A program made the translations under genes and the position numbers. Positions 61,172-64,000 of a stretch of DNA of 64,000 nt are shown here, piece by piece (position 1 is the first letter of the stretch; every line of letters begins with the position of its first letter). The DNA is from Spirosoma sordidisoli (lineage in GTDB: Bacteria; Bacteroidota; Bacteroidia; Cytophagales; Spirosomataceae): the NCBI RefSeq assembly GCF_004138325.1, contig NZ_SBLB01000005.1:248001-312000 (forward strand), in the 5' to 3' direction. The notes under the pieces are model-generated. The model ran no database searches. It saw nothing but the letters and a program-made list of their open reading frames with translations, and had not been told where the DNA came from.

Positions 61172-64000
61172 TCAGTGACTGATGTGGTACAGACTGGGTT
61201 TCGACTGGTTGGCTAAGGTAAGCAAATGGATTTGCTGACCGATGCGTAAGGGGCTGATTTGCTTGACCTCCCCGGTTTCCAGATAACCGCTTTGCCGGGT
61301 TGGTACTACGCTGAACTGTCCCCGGCGCTGGTTCAGCAGGACCAGGCCCCGGCAGGCGTCCAGCCGACCGAACTGCGGAATGAACTGGGTAAAGTTGCCG
61401 CCCAGAATCAGGTCGTTCAGGCCGTCGGCGTTTACGTCCTGCCAGGCTATGGCGTTTACGCACGACAGCTGCACCGGAGCCGGTAGTGCCTGGAGCGTAA
61501 ACCGGCCCGCCCCGTTGTTGAGCGCAATGGCCGACTGGCAGTAGCTAACCGTTCGCGTCTGGCTGGTCGCCAGAATCTCATCCTGAAACAGGTCCTGAAT
61601 CGATTTGCGGGCGTAGTCGGCATGTTTCAAACTCTGGCGTTTTAGAAAAGGAAACTGGTCGGTCATTTCGCGCTTCAGGAAAACCGGCATCAGGCGATGG
61701 TCGGCACTGGTTCGGGTCATGATCTTGTCCAGTCGATCATTCTTGTCGAAGTCGTTGACGAACAGGGTCAGCGGCTGGTCTGGCGTACCGCGCAGGGCGC
61801 TGTTCAGGCCCAGATTGCCGAGTACCAGATCCGTATCGCCATCGTTGTCTACGTCGGCGGCTTTGAGGCTGCCCCAGAACCCGGTAAACGCATCGAGGCC
61901 GGTATCTACTTTTCTAAACATACCGCCCTGGACCGAAAATACCTGCGGAGCCATCCAGTCGCCGGCCACAACCAGGTCGGGCCGTTTGTCGCCGGTAACG
62001 TCGGTCCAGGCCGCATCGCGTACCATGCCGAGCGCGGCAAACTCCGGTGCGAACCGGGCCGATACGTCCTGGAAATAGCCCCCGCCGTCGTTCTGAAGGA
62101 GGTAGCTCGGTGGAGTGAGACCGTACTCCTGCGGGTAACTCCGGCTACCGACAAAGAGGTCCAGGTCGCCATCGCCATCGTAATCCATCGGAACGATAAC
62201 GCCTGTATTCATGCCGGTTGGCGGCAGGGCGCGGCCGTTCAGGGTAAACTGGCCGTGGCCGTCGTTCAGGTACAGTCGGTTCATCAGTTCCGGCGAACCG
62301 GCCGCAACCTGGTTGCCTCCGCTCCCGATGACCAGGTCCAGATCGCCGTCGTTGTCGGCGTCGAAGAGCTGGGCGGCCGTATCTTCAAAGGAGGCAAGCC
62401 GGGTAAAAATGGTCTGGGCTGAGGGCTGAAATCCGGTGGCCGTCTGCCGATAAAGCTGGCCGGGCTGCCCTTTGGCTCCGCCGATGTAAAGGTCATCGCG
62501 CCCGTCGCCGTCGACGTCGCCGATGGCGGCTTTGGGCCCTTCGGTCGAGAGTCGGGCGGGGATGTTTCGTTCGTTATAAAAATCGTCGTATGGGTCTTCC
62601 CGGTGCGCAACGAAGGGCGACTGTATCCGTTCGAGCAGAGTGGGGCCGGTGCGTTGGGGCCGGACCGGGGCCGGGGGCCGAGCGTCGCGGATGGAGAGGG
62701 TGAGGAGTCGGTCGGTTTTGGGTGCGTTGATCAGACTGACGCGCCCGTCATACCACCGGATGCGGAGCGAGTCGGGCTGCCCGATGGCGCCCAGTCCGAG
62801 CGTTTGTACGTACTCGGTGCTGGACTGAAAACCGCGGGAGGGCGCCAGGTAGCGGCTGATAACCTGCCCCCGGTGAATCAGTTCGATGGTTGAGCCGATG
62901 GCAAAGGTATTGAGTCCCTCGCCTACCAGTTTTACTTTCAGATAATGATGGTCCGGCGCTTTCTGTCCGGCGTGGTTCTGGTAGATGAGGCAGGGCTGGT
63001 TTACGGTGTTGACAACCAGGTCGAGGTCACCGTCGTTGTCGAGGTCGGCGTAGGCGGCTCCGTTTGAGAACGACGGGTCGCCGAGGCCCATCTGCCGGGC
63101 GTTTTCGGTAAACGTCAGGTTGCGGTTATTATGAAAGAAGGTATTCGGAATAGGAGTAGAGGGCATGTTGCGCACGACCTCGTCGAACTCTTTCTTTTTG
63201 CCGGACATGGCCTTGGTCTGGGCCAGATCGTTAGCGAAGAAATCGATAAAGTCCTGATCGATGACGTCGTGGTAAATGCCGTTACAGACATAGATATCGT
63301 TGTATCCGTCGTTATCGGCGTCGAACAGCAGCGCCCCCCAGCTCCAGTCGCTGGCGGCCACGTCGGCATAATAGGCAATTTCGCTGAAGGTGCCGTCCTG
63401 GTTGTTGAGCTGGAGGCAGTTTTGCTGATACTGATTATAGAAGCCGCGCTCTTTTTTGAGGTTGAAGAGATAATGATTCTCGAACGAGGAGGTTGTTTTC
63501 TTCCGAAATTCATCGCGGGGCAGCATCTCGGTCGTGAACAGTTCGGGATAGCCGTCGTTGTTGATATCGCCCAGATCGGCGCCCATAGACGCGATGCTGA
63601 GATGGTTCATCCGGCGCTCGATGTCTTCGCGGAAGGTGCCGTCCTGGTTATTGATATAGAGGTAGTCTTTTTCAAAAAAGTCATTGGAAACGTAAACGTC
63701 GGGCCAGCTATCGTTGTTGACGTCGCCGATGGTCACGCCCAGCCCGAACCCGATCAGGCTGCTGTAAATACCGGCCTGCTCACTCACGTCGACAAATACC
63801 GGCGTCCGAACCGGCTTGGTTTCTGCCCCGCGCTCTACCGTCATATTGCGCATAAGTCGGTCACCACCGCCTTTGAGAAAATCCTTGACGGGCCAGTCTT
63901 TAGCCCGCAGCGTTCGGTTGTTGGCAAAGTCGAGGGTATTGACGGGGATGAAGCTATTGTTGAGAATATAGCAGTCGAGGTCACCATCGCGGTCGTAGTC
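61172..64000 (-). CDS. Partial VCBS/FG-GAP repeat protein with ASPIC/UnbV domain (N-terminus outside window)
   Basis: At least 942 residues. The frame stays open past the Met at 63853 to the window edge (translating DYDRDGDLDCYIL...), so that Met is internal and the start lies beyond 64000. FG-GAP/VCBS calcium-loop repeats (DVNNDSWPDV, DLDNDGDLDL, DVDGDGRDDL) and an ASPIC/UnbV-like segment (LGLGAIGQPDSLRIRWYDG) follow the same order as in the 55455 protein. It is first in the visible part of the operon with the GMC oxidoreductase, 17 bp upstream of it. Confidence 0.88.
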   Translation of the reverse strand, partial: DYDRDGDLDCYILNNSFIPVNTLDFANNRTLRAKDWPVKDFLKGGGDRLMRNMTVERGAETKPVRTPVFVDVSEQAGIYSSLIGFGLGVTIGDVNNDSWPDVYVSNDFFEKDYLYINNQDGTFREDIERRMNHLSIASMGADLGDINNDGYPELFTTEMLPRDEFRKKTTSSFENHYLFNLKKERGFYNQYQQNCLQLNNQDGTFSEIAYYADVAASDWSWGALLFDADNDGYNDIYVCNGIYHDVIDQDFIDFFANDLAQTKAMSGKKKEFDEVVRNMPSTPIPNTFFHNNRNLTFTENARQMGLGDPSFSNGAAYADLDNDGDLDLVVNTVNQPCLIYQNHAGQKAPDHHYLKVKLVGEGLNTFAIGSTIELIHRGQVISRYLAPSRGFQSSTEYVQTLGLGAIGQPDSLRIRWYDGRVSLINAPKTDRLLTLSIRDARPPAPVRPQRTGPTLLERIQSPFVAHREDPYDDFYNERNIPARLSTEGPKAAIGDVDGDGRDDLYIGGAKGQPGQLYRQTATGFQPSAQTIFTRLASFEDTAAQLFDADNDGDLDLVIGSGGNQVAAGSPELMNRLYLNDGHGQFTLNGRALPPTGMNTGVIVPMDYDGDGDLDLFVGSRSYPQEYGLTPPSYLLQNDGGGYFQDVSARFAPEFAALGMVRDAAWTDVTGDKRPDLVVAGDWMAPQVFSVQGGMFRKVDTGLDAFTGFWGSLKAADVDNDGDTDLVLGNLGLNSALRGTPDQPLTLFVNDFDKNDRLDKIMTRTSADHRLMPVFLKREMTDQFPFLKRQSLKHADYARKSIQDLFQDEILATSQTRTVSYCQSAIALNNGAGRFTLQALPAPVQLSCVNAIAWQDVNADGLNDLILGGNFTQFIPQFGRLDACRGLVLLNQRRGQFSVVPTRQSGYLETGEVKQISPLRIGQQIHLLTLANQSKPSLYHISH

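Overview
The window comes from a Bacteroidota genome, most likely a Spirosoma-like member of the Cytophagales (inference). The grounds are moderate-to-high GC, many TonB-dependent receptors with carboxypeptidase-regulatory plugs, a type IX secretion sorting domain, LytS/LytTR signalling, VCBS/ASPIC-UnbV lipoproteins, and TAnnTTTG-type -7 promoter boxes without strong Shine-Dalgarno sites. I see no rRNA, tRNA, CRISPR array, insertion sequence or prophage.

Layout. 1-6944: a truncated giant repeat adhesin ending in dockerin-like loops, then three small secreted proteins, one with a T9SS sorting tail. 7017-15158: a Tat-exported Gfo/Idh/MocA oxidoreductase, an orphan TonB receptor, an APC permease and two secreted proteins of unknown role. 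15230-21338: a heavy-metal efflux operon (small His-rich exported protein, CzcA fused to TolC, lipoprotein adaptor). 21404-24364: a YdiJ-like FAD/Fe-S dehydrogenase. 24594-55205: a long specialised-metabolism locus (below). 55455-64000: a leftward operon of two VCBS-repeat lipoproteins around a GMC oxidoreductase and its Tat-exported small subunit; the last gene runs off the window.

The specialised locus joins three modules. (a) A class I lanthipeptide-like module: full-length LanB dehydratase, LytTR regulator, LytS-type kinase, two identical 42-aa precursor peptides and a LanC-like protein. The precursors contain no cysteine, and the LanC homologue has lost all three zinc ligands, so ordinary lanthionine formation looks impossible. 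(b) A grasp-with-spasm RiPP module: six related 49-55 aa precursors in a duplicated tandem array, a PqqD-like/M50 membrane protease, an LpxL-like acyltransferase, an ATP-grasp ligase, an 85-aa overlapping protein and a SPASM maturase that has lost several canonical cysteines. (c) An aryl-polyene/flexirubin-like type II PKS module: aromatic ammonia lyase, ketoreductase, thioesterase, ketosynthases with a Cys-less chain-length-factor partner, ACP, phosphopantetheinyl transferase, two dehydratases, a free-standing PKS-type methyltransferase, a CrtX-like glycosyltransferase and a PaaK-like ligase.

The strongest regulatory signal is a pair of 9-bp direct repeats with 21-bp periodicity, lying exactly 28 bp upstream of a -7-like box. 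It occurs four times: before each lanthipeptide-like precursor, before the ammonia lyase and before the ACP gene. Its geometry matches LytTR operators, and a LytTR regulator is encoded beside the precursors. The sequence therefore suggests that one two-component system co-induces peptide and polyene genes. A peptide-polyene (lipidated RiPP) product is an attractive but unproven inference. No dedicated exporter for either product is visible in the window.
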